DNA from: Lepus europaeus
Taxonomy: Eukaryota > Chordata > Mammalia > Lagomorpha > Leporidae
Direction of reading: 5' to 3'
NCBI RefSeq assembly: GCF_033115175.1
Contig: NC_084827.1
Location: 120,993,701 to 121,057,700 of the forward strand
Length of the DNA: 64,000 nt
This document shows positions 12,727 through 24,900 of this stretch, piece by piece. The number at the start of each line of letters is the position of its first letter. Positions within the stretch are counted from its first letter, which is position 1. A program made the translations under genes and the position numbers. The notes under the pieces were generated by a model. That model searched no databases, was not told the DNA's origin, and was given only the letters and a program-made list of their open reading frames with translations.

Positions 12727-13638
12727 CTGGTAGGCATCAGGAATGTTGACCGTTTCTCCATGCTCCCCGACATAGCCAATGATGCCTTTGCCCCAGGGGA
12801 CCTGCACCTCATTTGAGTTCTCTGTGCTGCTGCAGGGCAGCAATGGAGTTCCTGCATGCACATCAAAGAATTTGGAGACTAGGCTCTTCTTGCCAGCAGC
12901 TGCCCCTTCCACCAGGAAGAGAGAGCAACGGTCCGCGTCCACCATGAGGCAGACAAAGATGAGGATCTTGTAGCTTAGGCTGGTAAGGTCAAGGTCATTG
13001 GAGATGTCCTTGACCAGTTCCAGGAAGAACTGACGCTCATTATGCTTTTTGAGATGGCACTTGTAGTCGATGGCTGTTGGGGGGTACTGAGGCAGATTCA
13101 CCCTTGATTCCAGCAGGGCACTGAGAATGTGGGCTGTAGTGGGAGGCAGAGAGCTGGCCTTCCGGAGTAGTGCCCTCCGCCGGACACTGCTCAGGGGTTC
13201 CTGGGCCCGGGAGGTCACCTGCTCATCGTAGGTCCTGTTCACATGGATGGCCTTGGAACGGGCAAAACTCTTCCTTAGCTCTTTCTGAGAAGCTCTCCGC
13301 TGCAGGCTCCCATCGACTCGGCTGCCGCTAGCCCAGCTCGGACTCAGGGGAACCCCACCACCATCCCCACCACCAGAAGTGGGCTGGCTGCTGGCAGAGC
13401 CACAGGGTCCAGGGCCACCACCAACACCGCTGCCACCCCTGCCACCGCCGTGAACTGTGCTGCTGGTGCCGGCTGGAGGCGGCCTTGGGCCTAATGCCTC
13501 CTGACACTGACTGTGCCTCTGCAGCCACTTCTCCACCATCTCCTGCTTCCCCTTCCGCATCAAGTAATCTTCAAACAACTCTGGGTGCCTGTCCAGGAAA
13601 GTTTCCACCTCCCCAAAGTCCAGGTGGGCCGCTGTCAT
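12727..13638 (-). CDS. PDE11A: PDE11A first coding exon (long PDE11A4-type isoform), partial gene
   Basis: Encodes the N-terminal 304 residues of dual-specificity cAMP/cGMP phosphodiesterase 11A, which hydrolyses both cyclic nucleotides in the cytosol. Seen: the protein opens MTAAHLDFGEVETFLDRHPE, followed by a Gly-rich low-complexity stretch (about residues 64-95). RRAS at 114-117 and LRKS at 121-124 place serines at 117 and 124, known regulatory phosphorylation positions in human PDE11A4. The start of the GAF-A domain (about residue 217 onward) includes CLMVDADRCSLFLVEG. The exon ends after ...NIPDAYQ at a CAG|GTAGGA donor (GT at 12726-12725), phase 0. The second GAF and the catalytic domain lie beyond the low-coordinate end of the window. 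The ATG at 13638 was chosen because it matches the known N-terminus and has A at -3. The frame stays open upstream to another ATG at 13827, so a longer start is formally possible. Identification is by direct similarity to the mammalian protein and is very secure. Confidence 0.97.
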
Positions 13639-14140
13639 GGTGCCAGGCACAGCCTTCCTTGTGTCTCTACACTTGGACCAAAGGCCTCTAGCTGTCCTTG
13701 CACATGTTTTCCCCACAATATTCCCTGCGCCGTGCCACCTCCCCTGCCAGCCGGCGACTACTGCGAGTAGCGGAATCTCAGCTGAGTGCTGCCCCTTCCT
13801 TCTTTGCCTCAGAGTGGCTGGCACCACCCCACCCGGTCCTGCTTCTCCGGCTCTGCACAGGTGCCCAGCACCGAGCCGCTGCCGCCCACCGCTCCTGCTC
13901 CGGAAGCCTGGAGCGATCGCTGCTCTAAGCCGCCGCCGCTGCCGCCGCCTCCGCTGCCGCTGCTGTCACCGGATGAGTGGACCACTGTGCTGGGAGGTAA
14001 GGCAGGACACGCCCCTGAGTGAGGCAGGGAGTCTGGAGGGCGGAGAGGGGGAGGAGGCAGCCGCAGACGCCGGGCCAGCCAGAGTCCACGGCCCGGGACG
14101 TCAGAGGGGTTCCTGGAAGTCTCTGGACCTCCGGGATGGA
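13639..14140 (-). promoter_or_regulatory. PDE11A: GC-rich 5' UTR / CpG-island promoter region of PDE11A
   Basis: The bases just upstream (minus sense) of the PDE11A start codon are GC- and CpG-rich, with many CCG/GCC trinucleotides at 13880-13970, unlike the AT-rich flanks. This is typical of a TATA-less CpG promoter plus 5' UTR. I see no clear TATA box and cannot place the transcription start. Long open frames on both strands here are best explained by low stop-codon frequency in GC-rich DNA. Confidence 0.6.
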
Positions 14141-15194
14141 CGCCTGGGAACACTGCTGACTCCTGATTGGAACGCGATGAGAAGGGGAGCGCACCTTGTT
14201 CCTTCTCCTCCTTCTTCCCTTACCTCCCCAGCCCTCTCAATTCCCCGCCCCCTAATCCTTCCCTCCTTCCAGGAGGGCCCTGGGAAGCCTAGTGGGAGCC
14301 CTAATACGAAGAACTGTTGACGTTTGGCTGGGATCAAAACACAGAAGCGGACTCCGAGGAAACGAGGATGCTCAAGAGACGGGCAGGATTATTTTCCTGG
14401 GATGTGACTGTGGAGTACTGGTTCCTGAGATTCCTGGCACTGCCCACTAGCACTGCCCAGGACCTGTGGGTGTTCAGTAAATATGAATAGAACTGCATTT
14501 CCCTGAAATTGGTAACTGAAGTTCCCAAGGTGAGCAATTCCTGACTTTCACCAAATTCATGGACCCAGTTGGGGTGGAGGGTAGTGTATGTGGAGGAAAG
14601 GTATAAAATAAAACACTGGGACATGGATTCGGGACACCCTACTGGCAACAGCTTGCAGCAAAGTGGACTCTGGCAGTTTCTCTTCCCTTCACCAATGGCT
14701 TACTATGGCCTCCCTTTTCCACTCAGTCCCACACACTTCCTTAGCTCTGTGTTCTGGGGCTGATGTGCAAAGATGTCTCCTCTGTAGGAGGCTTTTTGTC
14801 CCTCCTGTCCTGGGACACTCCAGATCCAGCTTATCTTAGCTGATCAGGGGGGACCACAACATGAGGTTTCCTCTGGGCCTTTCCTAAGCCTAGTGGATAA
14901 GGCAGGTGATTTGCCAGGAAAGAGCAGCAGGCTCATAACAGCCTCTTGAAGCTCAAAGGGCTGCTCCTCTTTGGGATACAAAAGTCAGAGGAGGACCTAG
15001 TATAGCGGGACAATCCACAAGTGCTCTTGCAGATTGCCAGTACTAAGGGCAATGGGAAAAAGCTACAGAGGAGGCAGGTGTGAAGGCACAGGGCTTCCAG
15101 GTAGCAGCCCCATGCCAATGACCTCCTAAGTCAAGCTTACTGCAGAAGATGTTCTCAGAGCTCAGCAGGCAAGATGTTCTGAGTATTTGTGATC
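14141..15194. other. Intergenic sequence upstream of PDE11A
   Basis: GC content falls away from the CpG region. No gene seen. Confidence 0.55.
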
Positions 15195-15370
15195 AGTCTA
15201 AATTAACATGTTATTACTAATCCTCACAAAAGGCCTATGAGGTGGATACTTATTATCTAATTTACAGATGGTGAAACTCTGAGAAATTGAGTAATTTACC
15301 CAAGGCATAGTCAGGCAGCACAAGAGCTGGGATACAGGTCCATTTAGTTTGGCTCCACAGAGAGGCACTC
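15195..15370 (-). mobile_element. MIR SINE
   Basis: Reverse MIR with AATTTACAGATGGTGAAACT, GAGTAATTTACCCAAGGCAT and CAGGCAGCACAAGAGCTGGG. Confidence 0.78.
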
Positions 15371-15539
15371 TTAGTAACATTGTTGAATTGTCTCCCAGCT
15401 CTGTCAGCTGAGTCCTACCTGTTCAAGAATTTGAACTGCGAACAGGGATGCAAGGGCTGAGATAAAATGTCCTCTAACAGTCTTCTGACAGTACCAGGAG
15501 AAGAACAGGAAGAAAAGAGATACTTATTTAAAAATTCCA

Positions 15540-15960
15540 AGCTTCCTAGTTAATCAGCATGAGAAAGGGCAGGTACTAGGCACTGGGATCCAGGTGTGAA
15601 CAAAGCAAAGCCACTGCCATAATGGAGCTTACATGATGGTGGGGAGACAGTGAATGAACAAATAAGAAAAAGATATACAGAGTAATAGAATGTCACTGCT
15701 CAGTGCTGTGGAGAAATAAATAAAAAGCTTGACAAAGGATTAAATCAAGGGGTGAGGTGGTGAAAAGATCTGATGAGAATGAGGGAATGAGCTGTGTCCA
15801 TATCTGTAATACATGTGTTACAGGTAGAGGAAGCAGGGGCTAAAGTTGCTAGTCGTATTATGTTTGTAGTATTTAAGAAACAGCAGGTAAACCAACTAAA
15901 AGGCAGTGAGCCAAGCACAGGATATTGGTAGTTTGGAGTTCTGGATGCCCAGAAAGTGAG
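15540..15960 (-). mobile_element. L2 LINE 3' fragment
   Basis: GGCAGGTACTAGGCACTGGG, GTGAACAAAGCAAAGCCACT, ATGGAGCTTACATGATGGTG and GGGGAGACAGTGAATGAACA follow the antisense L2 3' consensus. A further L2/MIR-like 3' end (GCACAGTGCCTAGCACAG) lies at 15992-16045. Confidence 0.7.
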
Positions 15961-16040
15961 TGGCAATCAAGAATTAAAAAGAAAAAAACTTAGCACAGTG
16001 CCTAGCACAGAGAAAATGCTCAATAAATGTTAACAGTTGA

Positions 16041-16061
16041 GTTATTATTATTATTATTATG
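16041..16061. repeat. (TTA)n microsatellite
   Basis: Six or seven TTA/ATT units after an L2-like end. Confidence 0.9.
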
Positions 16062-16319
16062 AACTAATAATATATGGAAACCTCACTGCATGGAGCCACA
16101 TTTCTTACCACTTGAGTGATATTTTAACAAAGGTGGTAAGTGGTACACTGGAACTTGCTCATAGGAACTTACAAGAGTCTGTTTCAGCATCTCTTTCCAA
16201 TTCTGTATGTGTCACATCATGTAGCTTGCAACAAGCCATGATGAGAATGTCTACTATGGAAATCAGCAAATGCCATTAGTCAGCATTTCTTGTTTCTCAG
16301 ATCACTGATTGTTAAACAT

Positions 16320-16770
16320 TTACCAGTATTCAGTAGAAACAATCCAAATGTCCATCAATTGATGAATGGATAAACAAAATATGGTATGCCTATACAGAAT
16401 ATTATGTGGTCATTAAAAGTAAATGGAGAACTGACACAGGCTTCAACTTGGATAAACCTCAAAAACATACAAAGTGAAAGAAGCCACTCACAAAAGACTA
16501 TATGTTGTATTATTTCATTTGTATGAAATATCCAGAATAGGCCAATCCATAGAGAAAAAAAGTAGATTGCTTTCCAGATAGAGAAGAGGGGTGATCGTTA
16601 ATAAATATTGATTTGGGAGATGCGTATAGGAAATGGAATTAGAAATCAATTATAAAATTTTACAATCTGTGAATGTGTCAATACACTGAATTATGCAGTT
16701 TAAATGGGTAAATTATATATTAATTATAGCTCAAGAGAGCTGTTACAAAGCAACAACAACAAAACCATTT
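16320..16770 (+). mobile_element. Old L1M 3' fragment
   Basis: Carries the familiar L1 ORF2 end and 3' UTR sequence (AAATGTCCATCAATTGATGA near 16348, then a GAATTATGCAGTTTAAATGG-type segment near 16688), ending in AACAACAACAAAA. Plus orientation, 5'-truncated, noncoding. Confidence 0.75.
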
Positions 16771-16899
16771 ACTAAGACTCAGTTGGCCATAATATAGCAG
16801 CACTGACATCATGAATGGAACAAGAAAAGCACTGAGCATCCTCAGGAAAGGGTGATAAATACACCAGTTCTGGGCTGCCAGAAAACATGAGGCTTAATA

Positions 16900-17250
16900 G
16901 ACATTTTCTTAATTTTATCTTCCATGTATTCATTATATAACCATTGGTGTAGCATTTACAATGTTCTAGGATCTAGGAGCAAAAGAAGACTGAGACAAAA
17001 CCTCTGCTTTTGACTGAGGATCTCAGTCTACAGTACCAACAGAGGAGAGTGCTAGGAAGGATAAGGCAAGCAACAAGAGAGCTGGAAAAATGAAGTCAGT
17101 ATTCTGATTTGGGTTTGAATTGGTTGTAGACATGTTCTTCGCTATTACATGAGGTCCTCAAGAAGTTAACGGCTGGGGAAGAGAGTGAGAAGGTAACATA
17201 AAACACATATAAGATAGTCCCCAGGGCTGTGATGGAGTTGAATAATAAGA
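16900..17250 (-). mobile_element. Probable L2 LINE fragment
   Basis: TTCATTATATAACCATTGG, TACAATGTTCTAGGATCTAG and GACTGAGACAAAACCTCTGC resemble antisense L2. Highly diverged. Confidence 0.5.
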
Positions 17251-17949
17251 AATATGTTCACAGGGTCCTAATTGCCATTTCCTCTTTATTCCCAATCTGT
17301 AGCATGGTAGGTACATTAGTCATACTCTAAACAGGAAAGAGAACACACTGAAAGTAATTCCAAGAAGGTTAACTTATAAAGGACTAATCACAAAGCTGGA
17401 GTATAGGTTGATGAGGAGGCTAGTAGAGGGACCTGGGACTCCACAGCAGCAGAGAAGTCACCACAATAGACCTGCAAGGAGGACGGAGGAAAAGGTTACT
17501 AGGACCCGCAAAGAGAGAGGCTTCAATAGTGGCAACAGCCTTGAGGGGAGTTTAAGGCCTGTCAAATGAAAGTGACAGTTCAAGTTGACCTCAAAGGAGG
17601 AATATCAGGAATAAATACCTTGAACTCATTCTCCTTCCTCCCTCTGATCACCAAGACCCAACTAGAATATAGAAGGCATTAGAGCCTACTAATGGAATCT
17701 GGTCATCTTCCCTGGGCAGAATGAACGAGGAAAAGGAGGATCTGTGTAAGATCTGAAGGGGCAAATGGAAGGCACTCAGCCCAATATGGAACTCTGAGGA
17801 GGTCTCTTTAGGAAATAATGCCCCAATATGGAACCTCAAATAGGTCCCTTTAGAAGATAAAAATATATTTACCCTTAGGAAATATAGCTGCAAAGAATTT
17901 TCTGTGTAATTCTGCCCTCTTCTGCTCATCTGTTAATTCCATCAGAGCA
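17251..17949. other. Intergenic, unassigned
   Basis: Only the 42-base duplication at 17781 stands out. No gene. Confidence 0.55.
17781..17860. repeat. Imperfect 42-base tandem duplication
   Basis: CCAATATGGAAC..GGTCTCTTTAG at 17781 recurs as CCAATATGGAAC..GGTCCCTTTAG at 17823 with several differences. Confidence 0.7.
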
Positions 17950-18555
17950 TGCAGCTACAACCAATTGATGTTTAACAAAATCACCAAGAAACATACACTA
18001 CAGAAAGGATAGTCTCTTTAATAAATGGTGCTGGAAAAGCTGGATAGCCACGTGCAGAATACTGAAACTACACCTACCTTTTATTTCACACAAAAATCAA
18101 CTCAAGATGGATCAGATAACTGCATGCACAACCTGAGACTGTAAAACTACTAGAAGAAAACATAGGGGAAATGTTTCAAGACAGTAACAAAGTCAACAGT
18201 TTTTTTGGATAAGACTCCAAAAGCACAGGCAACAAAAGCATAAATAGACAAATGGGTTGCATTAAACTAAGAATCTTATGAAAAGAAAATCAACAGAATG
18301 GAAGAAAATATTTATAAATATGCATCTGACAAAGGATTTAATGTCCAGAAAATATAAGGAATTCAAACAATAACTGCATGATTCAATTAGGAAATGAGAA
18401 AGGTGATTGAATAGACATTGCTCAAAAGAAATACAAATGGCCAACAAATACATGAAAAAAAATGTTCAATATCTCTAGCTACCAAGTAAATGTAAATCAA
18501 AACCACAATGAGGTATTATTTCACTCCAGTTTGACTGTCATTAAAAAAGACCAAA

Positions 18556-18925
18556 AAATGGGCTGTGCATTTAGTCTAGCAGTAAAGCCTCTGGTTGGGA
18601 TGCCAATATCCCATATCAAAGTTCCTGGGTTCAAATCCCAGTTTTGTTCTGGATTCCAGATTCTGGCTAATGTAGGTAGCACGTGATGGCTCAAGTAGTT
18701 GAGCTCTGATCATTTATGTAGGAGATCTTGGTCAAATTCCTGGCTCCCAGCTTCAGCCAAACCCAGCCCTGGCCATTGCAGGCATCTGAGGAGTGAACCT
18801 GCAAAAGAGAACAGTCTTTCTTCCTCCCTCTTTCTCTCTCTTCTCTCTCCTTTCCTCTCCCCTCTCTTCATTCCCTGTCTCTCTTCCTCCCTGTTTCCCC
18901 ACCCCCTTTCTCTCCCTGCTTCTCA
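18556..18925 (+). mobile_element. Diverged CSINE inserted in old L1
   Basis: TGGGCTGTGCATTTAGTCTAG start, GGGTTCAAATCCCAG (tRNA B-box-like), GAGGAGTGAACCTGC and a long pyrimidine tract. It interrupts the L1 sequence that resumes at about 18929. The 3' A tail is poor. Confidence 0.7.
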
Positions 18926-18958
18926 CTGGTGAGGATGTGGAGAAAAGGAAATACTTAT

Positions 18959-19281
18959 GGGGCCAGTGCTGTAGCACAGCGGGTTAAGCTACTGTCTTCA
19001 GTGCCAGCATTCCAAATGTGTGCCTATTCATGTCCGGCTGCTCTAGTTCTGATCCAGCTCCCTCCTAATGCACCTGGGAAAGCATCAGAAAATGGTACAA
19101 GTGCTTGGGCTCCTGTCTCCCCAACATGGGAGACCCAGATGAAGTTCCTGTCTCCTGACTTCAGCCTGCCCCAGCGCTGGCCATTGTGGCCATTTGGGGA
19201 GTGAACCAGTGGATGGAAGATCTGTGTCTCTCCCTCTCTTTGTAATGCTGACTTTCAATTAAATAAATAAATCTTTTTTAA
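18959..19281 (+). mobile_element. CSINE inserted in old L1
   Basis: Full-length C repeat (GGGGCCAGTGCTGTAGCACA to AAATAAATAAATC). The interrupted L1 sequence is duplicated with one mismatch: AAAAGGAAATACTTAT at 18943-18958 and AAAAGGAAACACTTAT at 19282-19297. Confidence 0.93.
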
Positions 19282-19704
19282 AAAAGGAAACACTTATACA
19301 CGGCTGGTGGGAATGAAAATTAGTTCACCCATTATGCAAAATGAAAGCACCTCAAAAATATAAAAATAGAACTATTATATGACTCAGTCATTCCACTTTC
19401 TGAATATATATATCAGAAATGAACTCAGCATATGGAAGAAATATCCACACTCCAAAGTTCATTGCAGCACTATCACAATGGTCAAAATATGGATTCAACC
19501 TAGGTGTCTATCAGTGGATGCGTGGATAAAGAAAATGTGACATATGTATGAAAAGGAATACTATTCAGTCATTAAGAAGAATTAAATCATGACATTTCTA
19601 ACAAAATAGATGTAACTGAAGATCACTACTGGAAGTCATTATGTGACATCAAATAAGTCAGACAGAGAAAGAGAAATACATGTTCTCTCTCATGTGTGGA
19701 CATT

Positions 19705-19797
19705 CAGGAAGGAAGCAAGGAAGGAAAGGAGGGAGGGAGGGAGTTGGAGGAAGGAAGGGAGATGGAAGGGAAGGAGGGGGAAAGAGAGAGGGGGGCT
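19705..19797 (+). repeat. Polypurine (GGAA/GGGA)n tract
   Basis: Almost pure purine run in the old L1 3' UTR, likely expanded microsatellite. Confidence 0.9.
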
Positions 19798-20084
19798 ATC
19801 TGAACTTAAAATAATGATTACTAGAGTCTGGGAATGGTGGAGAGAAGGAGGACATGACAGGGTGGATAATAGTTACTGAAGTACAGGTGGATTGAGATTA
19901 CAGTTTCTGGTGTTCCACAGAACAACAGTGTGACTGTAGTTCACCATAATGTTTTACATGCTATATAAAGAGCTAGAAGACAGGAGCTGGTGGGTTCCAA
20001 ACACAAAGAAAAGATAAGGAAATGTGCCACTATAATCCAAAAGTTGTATTTTGGGAATTTATATTTATTAAATAAGAGTTTAAA

Positions 20085-20130
20085 AAATCTGCCTTTCAAA
20101 TAAATAAATAAATCTTTTTTTAAAAAATAG
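20085..20130 (+). mobile_element. CSINE 3' tail fragment
   Basis: Only the final CTGCCTTTCAAATAAATAAATAAATC and A/T tail of a C repeat is present, inside old L1 3' UTR sequence. Confidence 0.65.
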
Positions 20131-20597
20131 ATAAAGAAATGTAAAAGCTAATTTCTTAGTTTGATCAGTTTAAACTGTGCATATGTGTTGAAATATTGCA
20201 ATGCACCTCCCAAAAATACAATTATTACATGTTAATTCAAAATTTTAAAAACATAATAAAATATACTACCTGATAACATTTGCAGTCCACAGAACCCTTT
20301 TGGGAACAAACTATCATGTTTGAAGGGTGTGATATTATGAAGATACTATGCAGTCAACAGTATCCCCTAGGAGGCTTGTGTACCTGCAATGGTATGTAAT
20401 TGTGAAAATAGATCACTCAGCTCAAGGAAGAAGCTGTGTACTCCTTCCTCCTTACCCTTTTTTTTAACTTTTATTTAATGAATATAAATTTCCGAAGTAC
20501 AGCTTATGGATTGCAATGGCTTCCCCCCCCCCCCAATAACTTCCCTCCCACCTGCAACCCTCCCCATTCCCGCTCCCTCTCCCCTTCCATACATATC

Positions 20598-20990
20598 AAG
20601 ATTCATTTTCAATTCTCTTTATATACAGAAGATTAGTTTAGTATATATTAAGTAAAGATTTCAACAGTTTAGCCCCACATAGCAACACAAAGTGAAAAAA
20701 CACTGTTGGAGTACTAGTTATAGCATTAAATCACAATGTACAGCACATTAAAGACAGAGATCCTACATGATATTTTTTAAAACTTAATTAATTTTCTATG
20801 CAATTTCCAATTTAACACCAGGTTTTTTTTTTTCATTTTCAATTACCTTTATATACAGAAGATCGATTCAGTATATACTAAGTAAAGATTTCATCAGTTT
20901 GCACCCACGCAGAAACACAAAGTGTAAAAATACTGTTTTAGTACTAGTTATAGCATCACTTCACATTGGACAACACATTAAGGACAGATC
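20598..20990 (-). repeat. Internal tandem duplication inside the L1 3' UTR
   Basis: Two diverged copies of a roughly 170-base module lie side by side in the L1 3' UTR (about 20598-20760 and 20838-20990 on plus). Each holds matching segments such as CTAGTTATAGCAT and TATATACAGAAGAT. The same doubled arrangement recurs in the separate L1 3' end at 37.6-38.06 kb, so the duplication predates these insertions. Confidence 0.7.
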
Positions 20991-21971
20991 CCACATGAGA
21001 AATAAGTACACAGTGACTCCTGTTGTTGACTTAACAATTTGACACTCTTGTTTATGGTATCAGTAATCTCCCTAGGCTCTAGTCATGAGTTGCCAAGGCT
21101 ATGGAAGCCTTTAGGGTTCGCCGACGTCGATCTTATTCCGACAGGGTCATAGTCAAAGTGGAAGTTCTCTCCTCCCTTCAGAGAAAGGTACCTCCTTCTG
21201 TGATAGCCCCGTTCTTTCCAATGGGATCTCACTCGCAGAGATCTTTCATTAGGTCTTCTTCTTTTTTTTTCTTCCAGGTTGTCTTCGCTTTCCATGACTA
21301 CAATACTCTCATGGGTTCTTCAGCCAGATCTGAATGCCTTAAGGGCTGATTCAGAGGCCAGAGTGTTGTTTAGGATATCTGCCATTCTATGAGTCTGCTC
21401 CCTTTTTGATTCTGTCAGTATTAGCAGACACTAGTCTTGTTTGTGTGATCCCTTTGACTCTTAGACCTATCAGAGTCATCAATTGTGAACTGAAATTGAT
21501 CACCTGGACTAGTGAGATGGCATTGGTACATGCCACCTTGATGGGATTGTATTGGAATCCCCTGGCACGTTTCTAACTCCAACATTTGGGGCAAGTCCGA
21601 TTGAGCATTTCCCAATTGTACATCTCCTCCCTCTCTTTTTCCCACTCATATTTAACAGGGATCACTTTTCAGTTAAAATTTAAACACCTAAGAATAATTG
21701 TGTGTTAATTACAGAGTTCAACCACTAGTACTAGAACAACAACAACAAAAAAAGGATAAAGTATTACATTGTACATCAACAGTCAGGACAAGAGCTGATC
21801 AAGGCATTGTTTCTTATAGTGTCCATTTCACTTCATCAGGTTTCCCTTTTGGTGCTCAGTTAGTTGTCACCAATCAGGGAAAACAAATGATATTTGTCTC
21901 TTTGGGACTGGCTTAATTCACTCAGCATGATGTTTTCCAGATTCCTCCATCTTGTTGCAAATGACCAGGTT

Positions 21972-24900
21972 TCATTGTTTTTTTACTGCTGTATAGTATT
22001 CTATAGAGTACATGTCCCATAATTTCTTTATCCAGTCTACTGTTGATGGGCATTTGGGTTGGTTCCAGGTCTTAGCTATTGTGAATTGAGCTGCAATAAA
22101 CATTAATGTGAAGATGGCTTTTTTATTAGCCAAATTAATTTCCTTTGGGTAAATTCCAAGGAGTGGGATGGCTGGGTTGTATGGTAGTGTTATATTCAGG
22201 TTTCTGAGGAATCTCCAGACTGACTTCCATAGTGGCTTAAGCAGTTTGCATTCCCACCAACAGTGGGTTAGTGTCCCTTTTTCCCCACATCCTCTCCAGC
22301 ATCTATTGTTGGTAGATTTCTGAATGTGAGCCATTCTCACCGGGGTGAGGTGAAACCTCATTGTGGTTTTGATTTGCATTTCTCTGATTGCTAGTGATCT
22401 TGAATATTTTTTCATGTGTCTGTTGGCTATTTGGATTTCCTCTTTTGAAAAATGTCTATTGAGGTCGTTGGCCCATCTCTTAAGTGGGTTGTTTGTTATG
22501 TTGTTGTGGAGTTTCTTGATTTCTTTGTAGATTCTGGTTATCAACCCTTTATCTGTTGCATAGTTTGCAAATATTTTTCCCATTCTGTCGGTTGCCTATT
22601 CACATTCCTGTTTCTTTTGCAGTACAGAAACTTCTCAATTTGATGCAATCCCAAATGTTAATTTTGGTTTTGACTGCCTGTGCTTCTGGGGTCTTTTCCA
22701 AGAAGTCTTTGCCGGTACCTATATCTTGCAGGGTTTCTCCAATGCTCTCTAATAATTTGATGGTTTCGGGTCGTAGATTTAAGTCTTTAATCCATGTTGA
22801 GTGAATCTTTGTGTAAGGTGAAAGGTAGGGGTCTTGCTTCATGCTTCTGCACGTGGAAATCCAATTTTACCAGCACCATTTATTGAATAGACTATCCTTA
22901 TTCCAGGGATTGGTTTTGGATCTTTGATCAAATAGAAGTTGGATGTAGATGTTTGGATTGATTTCTGGTATTTCTATTGTGTTCCATTGGTCTATCAATC
23001 TGTTTCTGTACCAGTACCATGCTGTTTTGAGAACAACTGCCCTGTAGTATGTCCTGAAATCTGGTATTGTGATGCCTCCGGCTTTGTTTTTGTTGTACAA
23101 GATTGCTTTGGCTATTCGAGGTCTTCTGTGTCTCCATATGAATTTCAGCATCATTTCTCCAGATCTGAGAAGAATGTCTTTGGTATATTGATTGGTATTG
23201 CATTGAATGTATAAATTGCTTTTGGGAGAATGGACATTTTGATGATATTGATTCTTCCAATCCATGAGCATGGAAGATTTCTCCATTTTTTGGTATCCTC
23301 TTCTATTTCTTTCTGTAAGGTTTTGTAATTTTCATCGTAGAGATCTTTAACGTCCTTGGTTAAGTTTATTCCAAGGTATTTGATTGTTTTTGTAGCTATT
23401 GTGAATGGGATTGATCTTAGAAGTTCTTTCTCAGCCGTGGCATTGCCTGTATACAAAGGCTGTTGATTTTTGTGCATTGATTTTATATCCTGCTACTTTG
23501 CCAAACTCTTCGATGAGTTCCAATAGTCTCTTAGTAGAGTTCTTTGGGTCCCCTAAATAAAGAATCATATCATCTGCAAAGAGGGATAGTTTGAGTTCTT
23601 CCTTCCCAATTTGTATCCCTTTAATTTCTTTTTCTTGCCTAATAGCTCTGGCTAAAACTTCCAGAACTATATTGAATAGCAGTGGTGAGAGTGGGCATCC
23701 CTGTCTGGTACCAGATCACAGTGGAAATGCTTCCAACTTTTCCCCATTCAATTAGATGCTGGCCGTGGGTTTTTCATAAATTGCTTTGATTGTATTGAGG
23801 AATGTTCCTTCCATACCCAGTTTGCTATGGTTTTCATCATGAAAGGGTGTTGTATTTTATCAAATGCTTTCTCTGCATGTATGAGATAATCATATGGTTT
23901 TTCTCCCGCAGTCTATTAATGTGGTGTATCACATTGATTGATTTGTGAACACTGAACCCTCCCTGCATACCAGGGATAAATCCCACTTGGTCTGGGTGGA
24001 TGATCTTTCTGATGTGTTGTTGCATTCTATTGGCCAGAATTTTATTGAGGATTTTTGCATCTATGTTCATCATGGATATTGGTCTGTAATTCTCTTTCAA
24101 TGCTGCATCTTTTCCCTGCTTAGGAATTAAGGTGATGCTGGCTTCATAGAAAGAATTTGGGAGGATTCCCTCTTTTTCAATTGTTCTGAATAGTTTGAGA
24201 AGAATTGGAGTTAGTTCTTGTTTAAATGTCTGGTAGAATTCAGCAGTGAATCCATCTGGTCCTGGGCTTTTCTTTGTTGGGAGGGCCTTTATTACTGTTT
24301 CAATTTCTGTCTCAGTTATGGGCCTGGTTAGGTTTTCTATGTCTTCCTGGCTCAATTTAGGTAGGTTGTATGTGTCCAGGAATCTGTCCATTTCTGATAG
24401 ATTTCCCTGTTTGCTGGCATACAAGTCCTTGTAGTAATTTCTGATGATTCTTTTTATTTCTGTGGTGTCTGTTGTTACGTTTCCATTTTCATCTCTGATT
24501 TTATTGATTTGGGTCTTTTCTTTTTCTAGTTAGCTGGGCCAATGGGGTGTCAATTTTGTTTATTTTTTTCAAAAAACCAGCTCCTCATTTGGCTGATTTT
24601 TTGTAATGTTTTTTTTTATTCAATCCTGTTGATTTCTTCTCTGATTTTAATTATTTCTCTTCTCCTACTAGATTTGGGTTTGGTTTGCAGCAGATTTTCT
24701 AGATCCTTGAGATGACTTGAAAGCTCATCTAGTGGGTGCCTTTCCAATTTCTTGATGTAGACACCTATTGATATAAACTTTCCTCTTAACACTGCTTTTG
24801 TTGTATCCCATAGGTTTTGGTATGTTGTCCTTTTATCCTCATTTACTTCCAGAAAATTTTTGATTTCTCTTTTAATTTATTCCATGACCCATTGTTCATT

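Larger units (their letters stand above)
17950..20270 (+). mobile_element. Older L1 3' portion (L1MA/MB-like), degraded and SINE-interrupted
   Basis: Non-coding remains of L1 ORF2 C-terminus and 3' UTR in plus orientation. Typical tracts are the 'ATGGTGCTGGAAAAGCTGGAT' region near 18025, 'GGTGAGGATGTGGAGAAAAG' at about 18930, 'CATTGCAGCACTATCACAATG' near 19460, and the 3' UTR ending near 20265. It is broken up by C repeats at about 18556, 18959 and 20087. Many stops; no coding capacity. Confidence 0.8.

Noticed and set aside
13637-14320. 227-codon plus-strand frame in the PDE11A CpG region
   Set aside because: GC-rich shadow with Pro/Arg/Ser-biased translation. No domain or splice evidence.
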